Assembly: GCA_963205275.1 (NCBI GenBank)
Contig: CAUJIH010000011.1
Coordinates: 1-64,000, forward strand
Length of the DNA: 64,000 nucleotides
From: Verrucomicrobiota bacterium
Lineage (GTDB): Bacteria > Verrucomicrobiota > Verrucomicrobiia > Verrucomicrobiales > DEV007
Direction of reading: 5' to 3'
Part shown: positions 35,877 to 45,624 of the stretch, piece after piece
Numbering within the stretch: the stretch's first letter is position 1
Layout: each line of letters begins with the position of its first letter
Program-made: the position numbers and the translations under genes
Notes under the pieces: model-generated
The model's input: the letters and a program-made list of their open reading frames with translations, nothing else
Databases searched by the model: none
Told to the model about the DNA's origin: nothing

Positions 35877-36245
35877 ATGATGAAACTGCCTCGCTCTCGC
35901 AGGATTGCACACCGAGGCGATTTTGATCGCGTGAGAACTCAGGGGCGTTCAATTCGAGGCCACTTTCTCGTGCTTGGATACTTGGCTGATGCGAATCTAA
36001 CCGAATCTTTTCGACTGGGCTTGATCACAACGAAACGCTTGGGCGGGGCCGTCGTTCGAAATCGAGTGCGTCGGCGACTCCGGGGGATACTCCACCGCAC
36101 CGGCGAACTGGTCACGCAGCCACATTGGATCGTCTTGATCGCACGAACTCCGGCAGCTACGGCCAGCTCCGCTCAGTTGGAAAAAGAGTGGCACTGGCTT
36201 CTTCGCAAAGCATCTCTGTCCAAGACCTCAGGAGAGAAAGAATGA
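35877..36245 (+). CDS. rnpA: Ribonuclease P protein component
   Basis: A 122-residue basic protein 51 bp after rpmH. The RNase P protein signature appears as RLGLITTKRLGGAVVRNRVRRRLRGILH, and the N-terminal segment RIAHRGDFDRVRTQGRS fits the family. It binds the catalytic RNA and leader of precursor tRNA. Its stop overlaps the yidD start (ATGA), as is common for this pair. The ATG at 35877 is followed by a second Met, so the exact first residue is ambiguous by one codon. Confidence 0.95.
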   Translation: MMKLPRSRRIAHRGDFDRVRTQGRSIRGHFLVLGYLADANLTESFRLGLITTKRLGGAVVRNRVRRRLRGILHRTGELVTQPHWIVLIARTPAATASSAQLEKEWHWLLRKASLSKTSGEKE

Positions 36246-36580
36246 AGTTTCTCCTGATTCTTCCTGTCCGTATTTACCAAATGGTGATTTCGCCACCTCT
36301 ACACTTTCTTTGTGGCCCACTCAGTGGCTGCCGCTTTTTTCCATCCTGCTCCCAGTACTTTATTGATGCCGTTACCGTCAACGGTCCAATCCGAGGCAGT
36401 TGGCTCGGATTCAAACGCATCGTTCGATGCAATCCCTGGGGGGGCCAGGGCTATGATCCTCCTCCCGGCTGGGAAGAATACGTAAAACTTCACCCCGACG
36501 CTGCGATCAAAGGACGCCGCGCCTGTGATCTTCCCGCCTGTAATCCCAATCACTCACACCCAGAAGATACCATTTCCTGA
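36242..36580 (+). CDS. yidD: Membrane protein insertion efficiency factor YidD
   Basis: A 112-residue protein. The start is the ATG at 36242, which overlaps the rnpA stop; the tracked frame begins earlier within rnpA. The family core is present: LPVRIYQMVISP, CRFFPSCSQY and RCNPWGGQGYDPPP. YidD is an amphipathic, membrane-associated protein that helps YidC/Sec-dependent insertion. The C-terminal tail (RRACDLPACNPNHSHPEDT) extends past the usual core of 70-90 residues and adds a Cys pair. It is followed 2 bp later by yidC. Confidence 0.95.
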   Translation: MKFLLILPVRIYQMVISPPLHFLCGPLSGCRFFPSCSQYFIDAVTVNGPIRGSWLGFKRIVRCNPWGGQGYDPPPGWEEYVKLHPDAAIKGRRACDLPACNPNHSHPEDTIS

Positions 36581-36582
36581 CG

Positions 36583-38517
36583 ATGAAAAACATGGACCGT
36601 ACCTCGTGGATCGGGGTGATCATAACCTTCTCCCTGCTCATCGCGTGGAGCTGGTGGAGCATGAAAGAGACTTCGAAGCAAGCTCGACAGCTTGAAGAGA
36701 GGAAAGCAGCTGCCGCTGCTGCCCCCAAGTCTCCAGAAAAGCCCGAGAACAGCCCCAAGGACGCAAAGCTCAGTGATGCCGTCGCTGAGAAATCTCAAGC
36801 ATCTCCTCCGAGCGACATCAAAGTAGAAAAGACGATCCTTGAGAACGACTTCGTCCGCCTGCATCTGACCAACGCCGGGGGTGGAATTCAGATCGCAGAA
36901 CTGAAAAAGCACCCACAAAAGCTCGGCGATCCACAACTGGTCTCGATCAATGAAACTGCAGCGCATCCTGTCGGTGCAATTTCGCCTGCACCGAAGCAAT
37001 TCGACGACACGGTATGGAAATTGGCATCGAAATCTGATCGCGAAGTTGTGTATGAAACGACTGACGCCCATGGTCTTGAATGGCGCAAGACCTTCCGTCT
37101 CCCAGAAGGGAAAACTGACCCCTACGCCATCACTTTGCTGCTCGATGTAAAGAACGGAACTGCTAAGCCTGTGAATCTCGGGAGTGAATATCTCTATGCG
37201 GGAAGCGCAGCTCCCAGACAAGCGAACGAGATATCCATGCACATCGGAAGTAGCTGGATGGGAAAAGACGGTGACTTCCGCTACAAAACGGTCGATTCCT
37301 TCGGTGGGAGTAAGTTTTTGGGAATCTTCGGCAGTGCAGAAAAGCCCTACATTGAGTCTGCCATTGGGCAACTTCACTGGGCTGCGGTCAATGATCAATT
37401 TTTCGCCACGATTTTCCGTGCGACGAAGCCCTATGAGGGTGATATCTGGATCAGTCGCTTTCCCATTACCCTGCCTGGATCAACTGCGGCATCTGGAAAG
37501 CGTCCAACTTATGCTTCGGAAACAGCTCTGAGCCTCCCGAAAGAGACCCTCGCCCCGGAGACTGCGACTCAGATCGAATACGAAATCTATCTCGGCCCGA
37601 AGGAATACGCCCGACTGAAGGCGCTCGGAGACCGTCAGCAGCGCGTGATGCACTACGATGCCATTCCCGTCTTTGGATGGCTATTCGGATGGGCGATCAA
37701 GCCTCTGGCCTCCTTCCTAATTTCCGCCATGGTCTACATCAAGGGGATCGTCGGAAATTATGGAATCGCGATTATCCTCGTCACGCTGCTCATCCGACTC
37801 CTCATCTGGCCGGTCTATGCGAAGTCGACGCGGACGATGAAGCGCATGTCGAAGCTGACTCCTCTGATGAAGGAGATCCGGGAGAAATACGCTGACAATC
37901 CGGAAAAGATGAACCGAGAGACCATGCAGCTCTATCAAACCTACGGCGTTAATCCGCTAGGCGGCTGCCTTCCCATGTTCATCCAGCTCCCCGTCTTCCT
38001 TGCTTTCTATCGAATGTTGTGGAGTGCTGCTGAACTGCGACAGGAGAGTTTCCTTTGGGTCAAAGACCTCTCCATGCCCGACACCCTATTCACCATTCCT
38101 GGGATCGGAATCGATCTCAATCCTCTTCCGATTATCATGGGAGTCACAAGTTTCATTCAGATCGCGATCACTCCGAAGACGGGCGATAAGACACAGCAGA
38201 CCATTTTCATGCTGATGCCGTTGATCTTCATTGTGATTTGTTACAACTTCGCTGCCGCTCTAGCGCTCTACTGGACCACATCGAACGTCTTCACCATCTT
38301 CCAGACTTGGGTGATGAACCGCCTGCCCGAACCAGAACTCACGAAACGCACAGGAGGGAGCAAAAAAGGCTTCATGCAGCGAATGGCTGAGAAAGCAGAG
38401 ACCGCTCGCAAAGCGCAGGCAGAAGCCGGAACCCCCGCCAATCCAGCCCTCAGCCGAACTCGTCTGCCCAGCGAAAAAGGTGAGCGCCACACCAAGGGCA
38501 AAAAGAAACGTCGTTAA
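36583..38517 (+). CDS. yidC: Membrane protein insertase YidC/Oxa1
   Basis: A 644-residue insertase. TM1 is near the N-terminus (WIGVIITFSLLIAWSWWSM), followed by a low-complexity Ala/Lys/Pro linker and a large periplasmic beta domain (about 85-350). The conserved Oxa1 core then follows: GIVGNYGIAIILVTLLIRLLIWP, KLTPLMKEIREKYADNPEKMNRE and LPVFLAFYRML. The C-terminal tail is strongly basic (KGEKHRKK-like, ending KKRR), as expected for ribosome contact. It is the fourth gene of the rpmH block and starts 2 bp after yidD. Confidence 0.96.
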   Translation: MKNMDRTSWIGVIITFSLLIAWSWWSMKETSKQARQLEERKAAAAAAPKSPEKPENSPKDAKLSDAVAEKSQASPPSDIKVEKTILENDFVRLHLTNAGGGIQIAELKKHPQKLGDPQLVSINETAAHPVGAISPAPKQFDDTVWKLASKSDREVVYETTDAHGLEWRKTFRLPEGKTDPYAITLLLDVKNGTAKPVNLGSEYLYAGSAAPRQANEISMHIGSSWMGKDGDFRYKTVDSFGGSKFLGIFGSAEKPYIESAIGQLHWAAVNDQFFATIFRATKPYEGDIWISRFPITLPGSTAASGKRPTYASETALSLPKETLAPETATQIEYEIYLGPKEYARLKALGDRQQRVMHYDAIPVFGWLFGWAIKPLASFLISAMVYIKGIVGNYGIAIILVTLLIRLLIWPVYAKSTRTMKRMSKLTPLMKEIREKYADNPEKMNRETMQLYQTYGVNPLGGCLPMFIQLPVFLAFYRMLWSAAELRQESFLWVKDLSMPDTLFTIPGIGIDLNPLPIIMGVTSFIQIAITPKTGDKTQQTIFMLMPLIFIVICYNFAAALALYWTTSNVFTIFQTWVMNRLPEPELTKRTGGSKKGFMQRMAEKAETARKAQAEAGTPANPALSRTRLPSEKGERHTKGKKKRR

Positions 38518-38585
38518 AAATCATTTTTCGGTTCCCTTTTTTCCGATCAATCCAGTATGCTCGTGAGAGCGTAGTTCTCTCACCC

Positions 38586-39056
38586 ATGGATCCTCTCACT
38601 GCTTCCCAGGAAATTCTCGACACCATGCTCGGTTATCTGGGCTTTACCGCCGACGTCACTTGTGATCCGGAGGCCCATTTGCTGCAGGTCAGCACACATG
38701 ACGGAAAGCTGCTGATCGGAGATCACGGCTCGCGCATCGACGATATCGCCCACCTCGTCAATCGCCTCGTAGAAACACGGTTCCGCGATGCCCCGCGCAT
38801 TCGCGTCGATGTGGACAATTATTTCGCCTCTCGCGATTACCAGATGATCGAGGAAGCCGATCAGGTTGCCGCCCAGGTTCTGGCAACCGGACGGACGATG
38901 AAGCTCGAACCGATGAACTCGTATCAGCGTCGCATGATCCACAATCACTTCAAAGACCATCCCTCCGTCCGCACTTGGAGCCCAGAGGACAATGCCCGCC
39001 TGAAACGCATTTCTCTCTCTGTGAAGTCAGTCACGCGGAATTCATCTTCTGAGTGA
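38586..39056 (+). CDS. jag: Jag/KhpB-like RNA-binding protein (KH plus R3H domains)
   Basis: A 156-residue protein. The KH-like part contains LIGDHGSRIDDIAHLVNRLV, and the R3H part reads MNSYQRRMIHNHFKDHP. The N-terminal Jag_N domain found in longer relatives is missing, so this is a short form. KhpB proteins bind RNA and are linked to cell wall or division control. Position directly after yidC matches the usual gene order. The ATG at 38586 gives a complete KH domain. Confidence 0.92.
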   Translation: MDPLTASQEILDTMLGYLGFTADVTCDPEAHLLQVSTHDGKLLIGDHGSRIDDIAHLVNRLVETRFRDAPRIRVDVDNYFASRDYQMIEEADQVAAQVLATGRTMKLEPMNSYQRRMIHNHFKDHPSVRTWSPEDNARLKRISLSVKSVTRNSSSE

Positions 39057-39090
39057 GTGAAGCACACAATCCGAAGCGACAACAGAAGCG

Positions 39091-40350
39091 ATGAAACGGA
39101 GGCATTTTCTCAAAATCGCTGCCACATCTGGCATAGCATTCACGTCTGGTGATCGATCACTGCTCTCCGCTCAGTCGGATCAGGATCTCATTCGAGATAT
39201 TTCCAAACACACCCTCTGGAGGAATCGCGATGGAAAGGGTATCACTTGGTTTCATCCGCGCTGCTGCATGATCCCGCGAAAGGGTGCGGCCCCGCAGGCC
39301 ATGATGACGCTTCAGCAGATCACTGGTTCTGACTACTTCGGTCCGGTTCATTGGTCGGTCTCCGAAGACGAGGGCCAGCACTGGACGGATCCCGCGCCTA
39401 TCGATTCTCTCGGACGCCGTCCTGTAAAAGGGCATGAGGGATTACAGGAAGGCGTCTGCGATGTGGTGCCGGAGTATCACGCCGCGACGGGAACCGTCCT
39501 CGCTCTCGGTCACAATGTGTACTACCGCGGCCCGAAATTCTCGAACAACGATCAATTGGCCCGGGGACCCGTCTATACAGTCCGAAAGGAGGACGGAAGC
39601 TGGACCGAGCAAAAAATCCTGCAATGGGATGCCGCCCGTGGTTCGATTTATACCAACGGCTGCGGACAGCGTGTGACGATGCCTGATGGCGATGTAATCT
39701 TGGCTCTTAGCTTCGATGCCGGATCTCCTGCTCGCCAAGTCTGCGGAGCGCGATGCAGTTTTGATGGAGAAACTCTCGAGATCCGTGAAACCGGACCAGC
39801 TCTCACGCTCGATGTAAAACGCGGTCTGTTGGAGCCATCTGTCACCCGTTTTCGAGATCGGATTTTTGTCACCATTCGGGCCGAAGATGATCGTGGCTAC
39901 GTCGCCGTCAGCGATGACGGTCTCCAGTACGGCGAGAAGAAAGCATGGACTTGGGACGACGGCGAGCCTCTGGGCATGTCCACCACCCAGCAGCATTGGC
40001 TCACACACTCGGACGCCCTCTATCTCGTCTACACGCGTAGAGATGTGTCGAATGAAAAGATCATTCGCTGGCGTTCTCCGCTCTGGCTGGCTCGGGTCGA
40101 TCCGGAGAAACTGTGTTTAATTCGGAAAACCGAGCGCATTGTCCTGCCTCTAGTCGGGGATGCCGTCAACGATCCTGATGGAGTCACACTAATGGGTAAT
40201 TTCCACGTCACCAACGTCTCTCCGACTCAAAGCTGGGTAACTGTGGGCGAATGGATGCCCAAGCGCAAAGCTCTCGGCGATACTCTGCTTGCTCGCATCG
40301 ATTGGAGTCGACCGAATCTCCTCGCCCCCTCCCACGTCTCACACGAATGA
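39091..40350 (+). CDS. Tat-exported sialidase-like (BNR/Asp-box) protein
   Basis: A 419-residue protein with a Tat signal (MKRRHFLKIAATSGIAF). The body fits a six-bladed sialidase-superfamily propeller. One clear Asp-box is SVSEDEGQHW near residue 90, and AVSDDGLQYG is a weaker second one near 270. The active-site FRIP motif and other sialidase residues were not recognised, so the enzymatic activity (if any) is unclear. Similar exported exo-sialidase-like proteins are abundant in PVC bacteria and work on glycans. It is placed 34 bp after jag and could be in the same transcript. Family assignment is moderate. Confidence 0.68.
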   Translation: MKRRHFLKIAATSGIAFTSGDRSLLSAQSDQDLIRDISKHTLWRNRDGKGITWFHPRCCMIPRKGAAPQAMMTLQQITGSDYFGPVHWSVSEDEGQHWTDPAPIDSLGRRPVKGHEGLQEGVCDVVPEYHAATGTVLALGHNVYYRGPKFSNNDQLARGPVYTVRKEDGSWTEQKILQWDAARGSIYTNGCGQRVTMPDGDVILALSFDAGSPARQVCGARCSFDGETLEIRETGPALTLDVKRGLLEPSVTRFRDRIFVTIRAEDDRGYVAVSDDGLQYGEKKAWTWDDGEPLGMSTTQQHWLTHSDALYLVYTRRDVSNEKIIRWRSPLWLARVDPEKLCLIRKTERIVLPLVGDAVNDPDGVTLMGNFHVTNVSPTQSWVTVGEWMPKRKALGDTLLARIDWSRPNLLAPSHVSHE

Positions 40351-40545
40351 TTGTGCGAATTGCTTTGGTTCGAGAATTCGATTGAAGAAAGCCGAATCCT
40401 GATCGACAATCCATCCTTTTTCGCTGCGGATTCATCGCATCTGAAAAAGGGGACACTTCCCTGCTTTCAGTCCCGGCCATCAATTCCGGAAGAACATCAT
40501 CCCACGCGACCCCATTCCCCTACACGATTCTACCTATTCTGCTCT

Positions 40546-40758
40546 ATGAAAAGTGAACTGATCGAAGCCGCCTCTACTGTCATCAACGACGCGCCTGCCC
40601 TTATCAATCTAGTCTCAGCCAGAATCCGAGAACTGAACGACAAGGATAATCGTCGTACTCCTCTTATTCAGACGACACTCCACATGGGCAGTGCCGACAT
40701 CGCGCTCACCGAGATTCTCGAGGGCCAAATCGAAATCGCACCGCTCGACGCAGAGTAA
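40546..40758 (+). CDS. rpoZ: RNA polymerase subunit omega
   Basis: A 70-residue protein whose ATG at 40546 is preceded by non-coding sequence (the tracked frame runs further back). The pattern NDAPALINLVSARIRELN, RRTPLIQT and DIALTEILEGQIEIA matches RpoZ. Omega supports assembly of the beta-prime subunit. It lies 58 bp upstream of uvrB, an uncommon but not unheard-of neighbour. The 195 bp before it show no other gene. Confidence 0.88.
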   Translation: MKSELIEAASTVINDAPALINLVSARIRELNDKDNRRTPLIQTTLHMGSADIALTEILEGQIEIAPLDAE

Positions 40759-40816
40759 GCATTTGCGCAATTCCGATTCCCTGCCTAGGGAAGCGCCCCG
40801 CGACGGCATTCCTGCC

Positions 40817-42967
40817 ATGTCTCGGTTTCACCTCCACTCCGACTTTCAGCCGCAGGGAGATCAGGCCCAAGCCATCGCCAAGCTGACGAAATCCATCGTC
40901 GCTGGCAATAAGCATCAAACCCTGCTCGGAGTTACTGGCTCGGGCAAGACCTTCACCGTTGCGAACGTCATCGCGGCCCTCGGCAGGCCCACACTGGTGA
41001 TGTCGCACAACAAGACGCTGGCCGCCCAGCTCTACAGTGAACTGAAGACCTTCTTCCCAGAAAACGCTGTCGAATACTTCGTCTCCTATTTCGACTTCTA
41101 CCAGCCAGAAGCCTATATCCCTCGCACCGACACCTACATCGAGAAGGATTCCGCGATCAATGATGAGATCGAGCGACTACGCCTCTCGGCCATGAGCTCT
41201 CTCCTGACGCGACAGGATGTCATCGTCGTCGCCAGCGTCTCCTGCATCTACGGATTGGGATCGCCCGACGACTACCGGGACATGATGATCCCTGTTCAGG
41301 TCGGGGCCACCCTCGACCGCGACGAATTTCTTCACAAGCTCGTCTCCATTCTTTATGAACGGAACGACACTGAGTTCGTTCGCGGGCGCTTTCGCGTCCG
41401 AGGCGACGTAGTCGAAGTCTATCCAGCCTATCTTGACGAGGAGGCCGTTCGTGTCGAATTCTTCGGCGACGAGATCGACCGTATCACCCTCTTCACTCCG
41501 TTGACTGGCACCACAACTGGTCAAATCGACAGCTACACCTTCTACCCGGCGAAGCAGTTCGTAACGCCGCGTGAAAAAATGCTCGCCGCCGTCTGCGAAA
41601 TTCGGAAGGAACTGGCCGCACGAATTGAGTATTTCGAGGCACACCAGCAGTATCTCGAAGCCCAGAGGATCAAGCAACGGACGGACTTCGATATCGAAAT
41701 GATGATGGAGATGGGGTTCTGTCCTGGCATCGAGAACTACTCCCGACATCTCGCCGCTCGACCGCCCGGCAGTCGCCCCGGTACACTGATCGACTTCTTT
41801 CCGCCCGATTTTCTCACTGTCATCGACGAATCTCACGTATCCGTTCCCCAGATCGGAGGCATGTATGAAGGGGATCGCTCGCGAAAACAGACTCTCGTCG
41901 ATTTCGGTTTCCGTCTTCCCAGTGCCTTAGATAACCGACCTCTGCGCTTTGACGAGTTCATGAGCATGACTGACCAGAGGCTCTACATCAGCGCAACCCC
42001 TTCAAATTTCGAAATCGAAAATTCGGTTTCCGGGAATACGAGTTACCGAGTTCGCCCTTCACGCTCTCGGCGAGAGCAGGACGCGAAAGAGATGGCCCCT
42101 CCCCGCATTCCACGTATTTCCGGCAGCCGTCAAGCCATCGCCGACTTTCATCCAGAAAAATCAGGCACGGATCTCATCGTCGAACAGATCATCCGCCCCA
42201 CCGGGCTACTGGATCCCATCGTGACTCTGCGCCCACTAAAAGGCCAGATCGACGAAACCATCGAACTCTGTCGTCAGCGGATCGAGCGTCAAGAGCGCGT
42301 CTTGGTAACCACACTCACCAAGCGCACTGCCGAGGATCTGACTGATTACCTGCGAAATGTCGGACTGCGCGTCCGCTACATTCACTCTGATGTCGACGCC
42401 ATCGAGCGTGTTGAAATTCTGCGCAGCCTGCGGGCAGGCGATGTCGACGTTCTGGTCGGAATCAATCTCCTCCGAGAAGGCCTCGATCTCCCAGAGGTCA
42501 GTCTAGTCTGCATCCTCGATGCAGACAAAGAAGGCTTTCTTCGCAGCGAGACGGCATTGATTCAGACTGTCGGACGGGCTGCACGCCATGTGAATGGCGA
42601 AGCTGTCCTCTTCGCCGACGTCGTCACCGACTCTATCCAGAATCTGATCAACATTACCGAGTATCGTCGTCGCATACAATCCGAGTTCAATGCTGAACAC
42701 GGGATCACGCCACGCACCGTGTCCCGAGGAGACCAAGGCAGCCTGCGCATCTATCAACGCAGCCGAGACAGTGAATCGTCCTTGGTCGCAGAGAACAGCG
42801 ACGAAGACATCGCTCTCATCATTCGCGAACTTCAGGAAGAGATGCAGGAAGCCGCTACCCAGCTCGAATTTGAAAGAGCCGCTCTCATCCGCGACCAAAT
42901 CCAGAATTTGCAAAAGCAAGCGGGTGAAAAGCCGCTCGCCATCAAGCGAAAAAAAGTGCGATATTAA
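40817..42967 (+). CDS. uvrB: Excinuclease ABC subunit B
   Basis: A 716-residue nucleotide-excision-repair helicase. I start at the ATG at 40817; the tracked frame begins upstream in non-conserved sequence. Motifs: Walker [12 protein letters not shown] near 41, the beta-hairpin region [26 protein letters not shown], the DEAD-box-like [15 protein letters not shown] near 336, SATPSNFE near 395, and [23 protein letters not shown]. The C-terminal UVR motif ([20 protein letters not shown]) binds UvrC. An insertion of about 46 residues rich in Arg and Ser (about 402-450) sits between the SATP block and [14 protein letters not shown], where UvrB normally has only a few residues. Confidence 0.97.
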   Translation: MSRFHLHSDFQPQGDQAQAIAKLTKSIVAGNKHQTLLGVTGSGKTFTVANVIAALGRPTLVMSHNKTLAAQLYSELKTFFPENAVEYFVSYFDFYQPEAYIPRTDTYIEKDSAINDEIERLRLSAMSSLLTRQDVIVVASVSCIYGLGSPDDYRDMMIPVQVGATLDRDEFLHKLVSILYERNDTEFVRGRFRVRGDVVEVYPAYLDEEAVRVEFFGDEIDRITLFTPLTGTTTGQIDSYTFYPAKQFVTPREKMLAAVCEIRKELAARIEYFEAHQQYLEAQRIKQRTDFDIEMMMEMGFCPGIENYSRHLAARPPGSRPGTLIDFFPPDFLTVIDESHVSVPQIGGMYEGDRSRKQTLVDFGFRLPSALDNRPLRFDEFMSMTDQRLYISATPSNFEIENSVSGNTSYRVRPSRSRREQDAKEMAPPRIPRISGSRQAIADFHPEKSGTDLIVEQIIRPTGLLDPIVTLRPLKGQIDETIELCRQRIERQERVLVTTLTKRTAEDLTDYLRNVGLRVRYIHSDVDAIERVEILRSLRAGDVDVLVGINLLREGLDLPEVSLVCILDADKEGFLRSETALIQTVGRAARHVNGEAVLFADVVTDSIQNLINITEYRRRIQSEFNAEHGITPRTVSRGDQGSLRIYQRSRDSESSLVAENSDEDIALIIRELQEEMQEAATQLEFERAALIRDQIQNLQKQAGEKPLAIKRKKVRY

Positions 42968-42999
42968 TCGCCAAGCCCGTTCGCACTCAGCCTCCTATC

Positions 43000-44334
43000 T
43001 CATGTGTACGACTCGGGTAAGCGACGGGCCATCAATGCCTCGATCTCATCCGCTGCGATGGGGATATGGGCCATCAGATCGAGATTCCCTTCTCGCTTCA
43101 CGACGACATCATTTTCCAGCCGTATCCCGAAGCCCTCTTCACGGATGTATATGCCCGGCTCCACTGTGACCACCATATTCTCTACGAAAGCGACATCCAC
43201 AGGCGTAACATCATGCACATCTAGCCCTAGGCTATGAGAAGTCCCGTGCATGAAATACCGCCGATACGCACGCTTCTCCTCCGGTAGGCCTTTGAGATTT
43301 TCATCCGCGATCTGATCGGCGGTGAGTAGCCCGAGCGCAAGCAATTCCCCCTCAACAGCTCGTGCGACTTCTGGATGATACTCAGAGCGAATCGACTTCC
43401 CAGGCACAATCAGATGGTCGATGCAAAGTCGCAAAATGCGGTGAACCGCATCGTAAACAGCTCGCTGGCGAGGAGTGAACTTTCCACTCACCGGGAGAGT
43501 CCGGGTGAGGTCAGAATTATAATTGGCATATTCGGCAGCGACATCGAGCAGTACCAGATCGCCATCGCGACAGATCTGATCATTCGCGATGTAGTGGAGC
43601 ACGCAGGAATTCGCTCCTGACGCGATGATCGGCTGATAGGCAAAGCCCTTCGCTCCCTGGCGAATGAATTCGTGCAGCAATTCAGCCTCGATTTCATATT
43701 CTCGAACCCCTGGTCGAACAAAACCGAGGAGGCGGTTAAATCCATCGGCAGTGATATTGCAGGCCCTCTGAAGCAGATCGATCTCTTCTGGCTGTTTCGT
43801 TGCTCGCAGTTCGTGCAACAAAGGAGCTAGGCGATGATAGGAATGATTGGGCCATCGATCTTGGCACTGCTGACGAAAACGGTCGTCGAGTGAGAAATTG
43901 ATCGGCGATCCGGAACGTGAATGTTCATTGTGATTCAGCCAGACGGATTTGGCTCTCGGCACCTGTCGTCGCAACAGCCCATCGAACTCCGAAGTCCAGT
44001 GGACATGGGTAATTCCCGAGATCGCCGATGCCTCTTCACAGCTCACTTTTTTCCCTTCCCAGATCGCGATCAGATCCGAAGTCTCACGCACGAAAAGAAT
44101 CTCACGCATTGCGGGATCGACATGACCTGGGCACAGTACAAGCACAGTCTCCTCCTGATCAATTCCCGTCAGATAGAACAAATCGGGATTCTGCACAAAA
44201 GAAAGGGTGCTATCAGCGCTGCTCCAAGGCAGATCAGCAGAGTGAAGGATCGCGATCGCGCCATCGGGTAGCAACTCGACAAGCCGCTTCCGATTGCGAC
44301 AAAACAGGTCAGATGGCATGGCATCATATCTCAT
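43000..44334 (-). CDS. pepP: Xaa-Pro aminopeptidase (aminopeptidase P, M24B)
   Basis: A 444-residue cytosolic peptidase. The family-conserved start MRYDAMPSDLF lies at 44334; the tracked frame begins 18 codons earlier (MET SEYLS...), which I regard as less likely. The N-terminal creatinase-like domain precedes a pita-bread catalytic domain with metal ligands visible as LLDVAAEYANYNSDLTR (two Asp), HGTSHSLGLDVHD (His), VTVEPGIYI (Glu) and IRLENDVVV (Glu). It removes N-terminal residues before proline. It converges with uvrB; the 32-bp gap holds no evident terminator. Confidence 0.93.
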   Translation of the reverse strand: MRYDAMPSDLFCRNRKRLVELLPDGAIAILHSADLPWSSADSTLSFVQNPDLFYLTGIDQEETVLVLCPGHVDPAMREILFVRETSDLIAIWEGKKVSCEEASAISGITHVHWTSEFDGLLRRQVPRAKSVWLNHNEHSRSGSPINFSLDDRFRQQCQDRWPNHSYHRLAPLLHELRATKQPEEIDLLQRACNITADGFNRLLGFVRPGVREYEIEAELLHEFIRQGAKGFAYQPIIASGANSCVLHYIANDQICRDGDLVLLDVAAEYANYNSDLTRTLPVSGKFTPRQRAVYDAVHRILRLCIDHLIVPGKSIRSEYHPEVARAVEGELLALGLLTADQIADENLKGLPEEKRAYRRYFMHGTSHSLGLDVHDVTPVDVAFVENMVVTVEPGIYIREEGFGIRLENDVVVKREGNLDLMAHIPIAADEIEALMARRLPESYT

Positions 44335-44517
44335 GATCGTAACAGGCACCTTAGAACAGATATCACTCAAGTATTCGGACGTTTCCAAAAATTCTCATCA
44401 GAAAACTGCGAAATGATTACTACTCTTCAATGAAACCGAAAGGGATGAGAGATGGTCGCTTCCCGTAGATTTCTGATTTATGGCAAAGTGACCCTCTCCA
44501 TGGAACTCTTGCAGTTA

Positions 44518-44543
44518 GATTGAGTCATTTCGCACTCTCAATC
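44518..44543 (+). other. Inverted repeat in the rpmB upstream region
   Basis: GATTGAG and CTCAATC are separated by 12 bases, about 130 bp upstream of rpmB in the roughly 340-bp gap between the pepP start and rpmB. The region is AT-rich and is the promoter area of both divergent genes. A leader structure or operator is possible. Confidence 0.3.
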
Positions 44544-44676
44544 CATCCTGTTTTATTCCTTCTCCCATATTCTGCGTAATTTTCCTTGACCATCGCACAA
44601 ATGCGAAGACATTGCCCGCCCGCTGATCACGCGAAACCATCCGGATCAGCCCTGAATCATTTTACCGATCCCAGCC

Positions 44677-44940
44677 ATGTCCAGAACTTGTCAAATTACC
44701 GGAGCGAAAGTCGTCAGCGGACGGCGCATACATCGCAGTGGTCGTGCCAAGAAAAAAGGCGGTATCGGTCTGCACATTACCAAGACGGTGGATCGCAAGT
44801 TCAAGCCCAATCTTCGCGATAAGCGCGTCTGGGTGCCCGAGTTGAACCGCTTCGTCCGTGTACGTGTCAGCGCCCGCGGACTGAAGACGATCGACAAAAA
44901 CGGGGCTTACCAGACTCTGAAAGAGGCGGGATTGATCTAA
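44677..44940 (+). CDS. rpmB: 50S ribosomal protein L28
   Basis: An 87-residue basic protein. The L28 pattern is clear: MSRTCQITGAKVVSGRRIHR, a Lys/Arg-rich middle, KFKPNLRDKRVWVPEL and a C-terminal RVRVSARGLKTIDKNG. Length is normal for bacterial L28 (77-90). It is followed 19 bp later by a UreF-like gene and then clpS. L28 is often beside rpmG, which is not seen here. Confidence 0.96.
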   Translation: MSRTCQITGAKVVSGRRIHRSGRAKKKGGIGLHITKTVDRKFKPNLRDKRVWVPELNRFVRVRVSARGLKTIDKNGAYQTLKEAGLI

Positions 44941-44959
44941 GCGGATCGGAGCTTCGTCG

Positions 44960-45592
44960 ATGGGCGACGTTCTACGAATCCCACCCCTAGGCGAATTCGA
45001 TCCTGTCGGACTCGCCCACACGATCTCTCGGATCGGAATTCCCGGAATCACGAATGTCACGTTTCAGTGGCAGGACGGTATTTTGCAAAATGCATGGGAG
45101 AGCTGGCTGGAACGCCTGTTTCTTCCGATTCTGGCTCCCCATTTTTCTACAGTACATCGGCTGGGCGGAGAGGGGAAAGCTCAAGAAATCCGCATTCTTG
45201 ACATGGAGCTGTCGGAACGTCTGAGTGCCCATGAGACGGAACGATCCAGCCTTGCTGGCGCTCGTTTTCTCGATACCAAATCCGGTATCCGGGCCGAACG
45301 CGTCTGGACCCGCTTCGTCGAGTCCGTTCGCTGCGATCAGTGTCCAGGGCATCTCCCCACCTTTTTTGCGCTTCAGACGGTGCTGTTCCAACTCCCTCTA
45401 GCGTCCGCACTCGCCACATACGCCTGGTTTGAATTAGAATCCGGGAGTTCAGTCCATCGCTTTCGCAATCCTGATGAGCGACAGGCGAAAATCGCTCCGA
45501 TTTTTAGCAATACTCTCCCGACGATCCGACTTGCTCTGGAGGGAAATCGAACCGATTCTGCTCAGGGTACGCCTTTCCTGCGATCTGTCTGA
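44960..45592 (+). CDS. UreF-like helical protein, orphan
   Basis: A 210-residue helical protein. I see a weak pattern match to the urease accessory protein UreF: DMELSERLSAHETERSSLAGARFL lines up with the [21 protein letters not shown] region, and ALQTVLFQLPLASALATYAWFELES with the MALSLGYSWIES region. The N-terminal UreF signature (LPVGGYSWSQGLE) is not conserved. No urease genes are in the window, so the role is unknown; a nickel- or GTPase-linked function would be a guess. It lies between rpmB and clpS, tightly spaced, and probably shares their transcript. Confidence 0.45.
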   Translation: MGDVLRIPPLGEFDPVGLAHTISRIGIPGITNVTFQWQDGILQNAWESWLERLFLPILAPHFSTVHRLGGEGKAQEIRILDMELSERLSAHETERSSLAGARFLDTKSGIRAERVWTRFVESVRCDQCPGHLPTFFALQTVLFQLPLASALATYAWFELESGSSVHRFRNPDERQAKIAPIFSNTLPTIRLALEGNRTDSAQGTPFLRSV

Positions 45593-45624
45593 AGATCCGC
45601 ACGACTCTCAGATCACCCAGTGCC

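Noticed and set aside
36550-37398. 282-residue minus-strand frame opposite yidC
   Set aside because: It lies entirely opposite the 5' part of yidC plus the end of yidD and has shadow-like composition.
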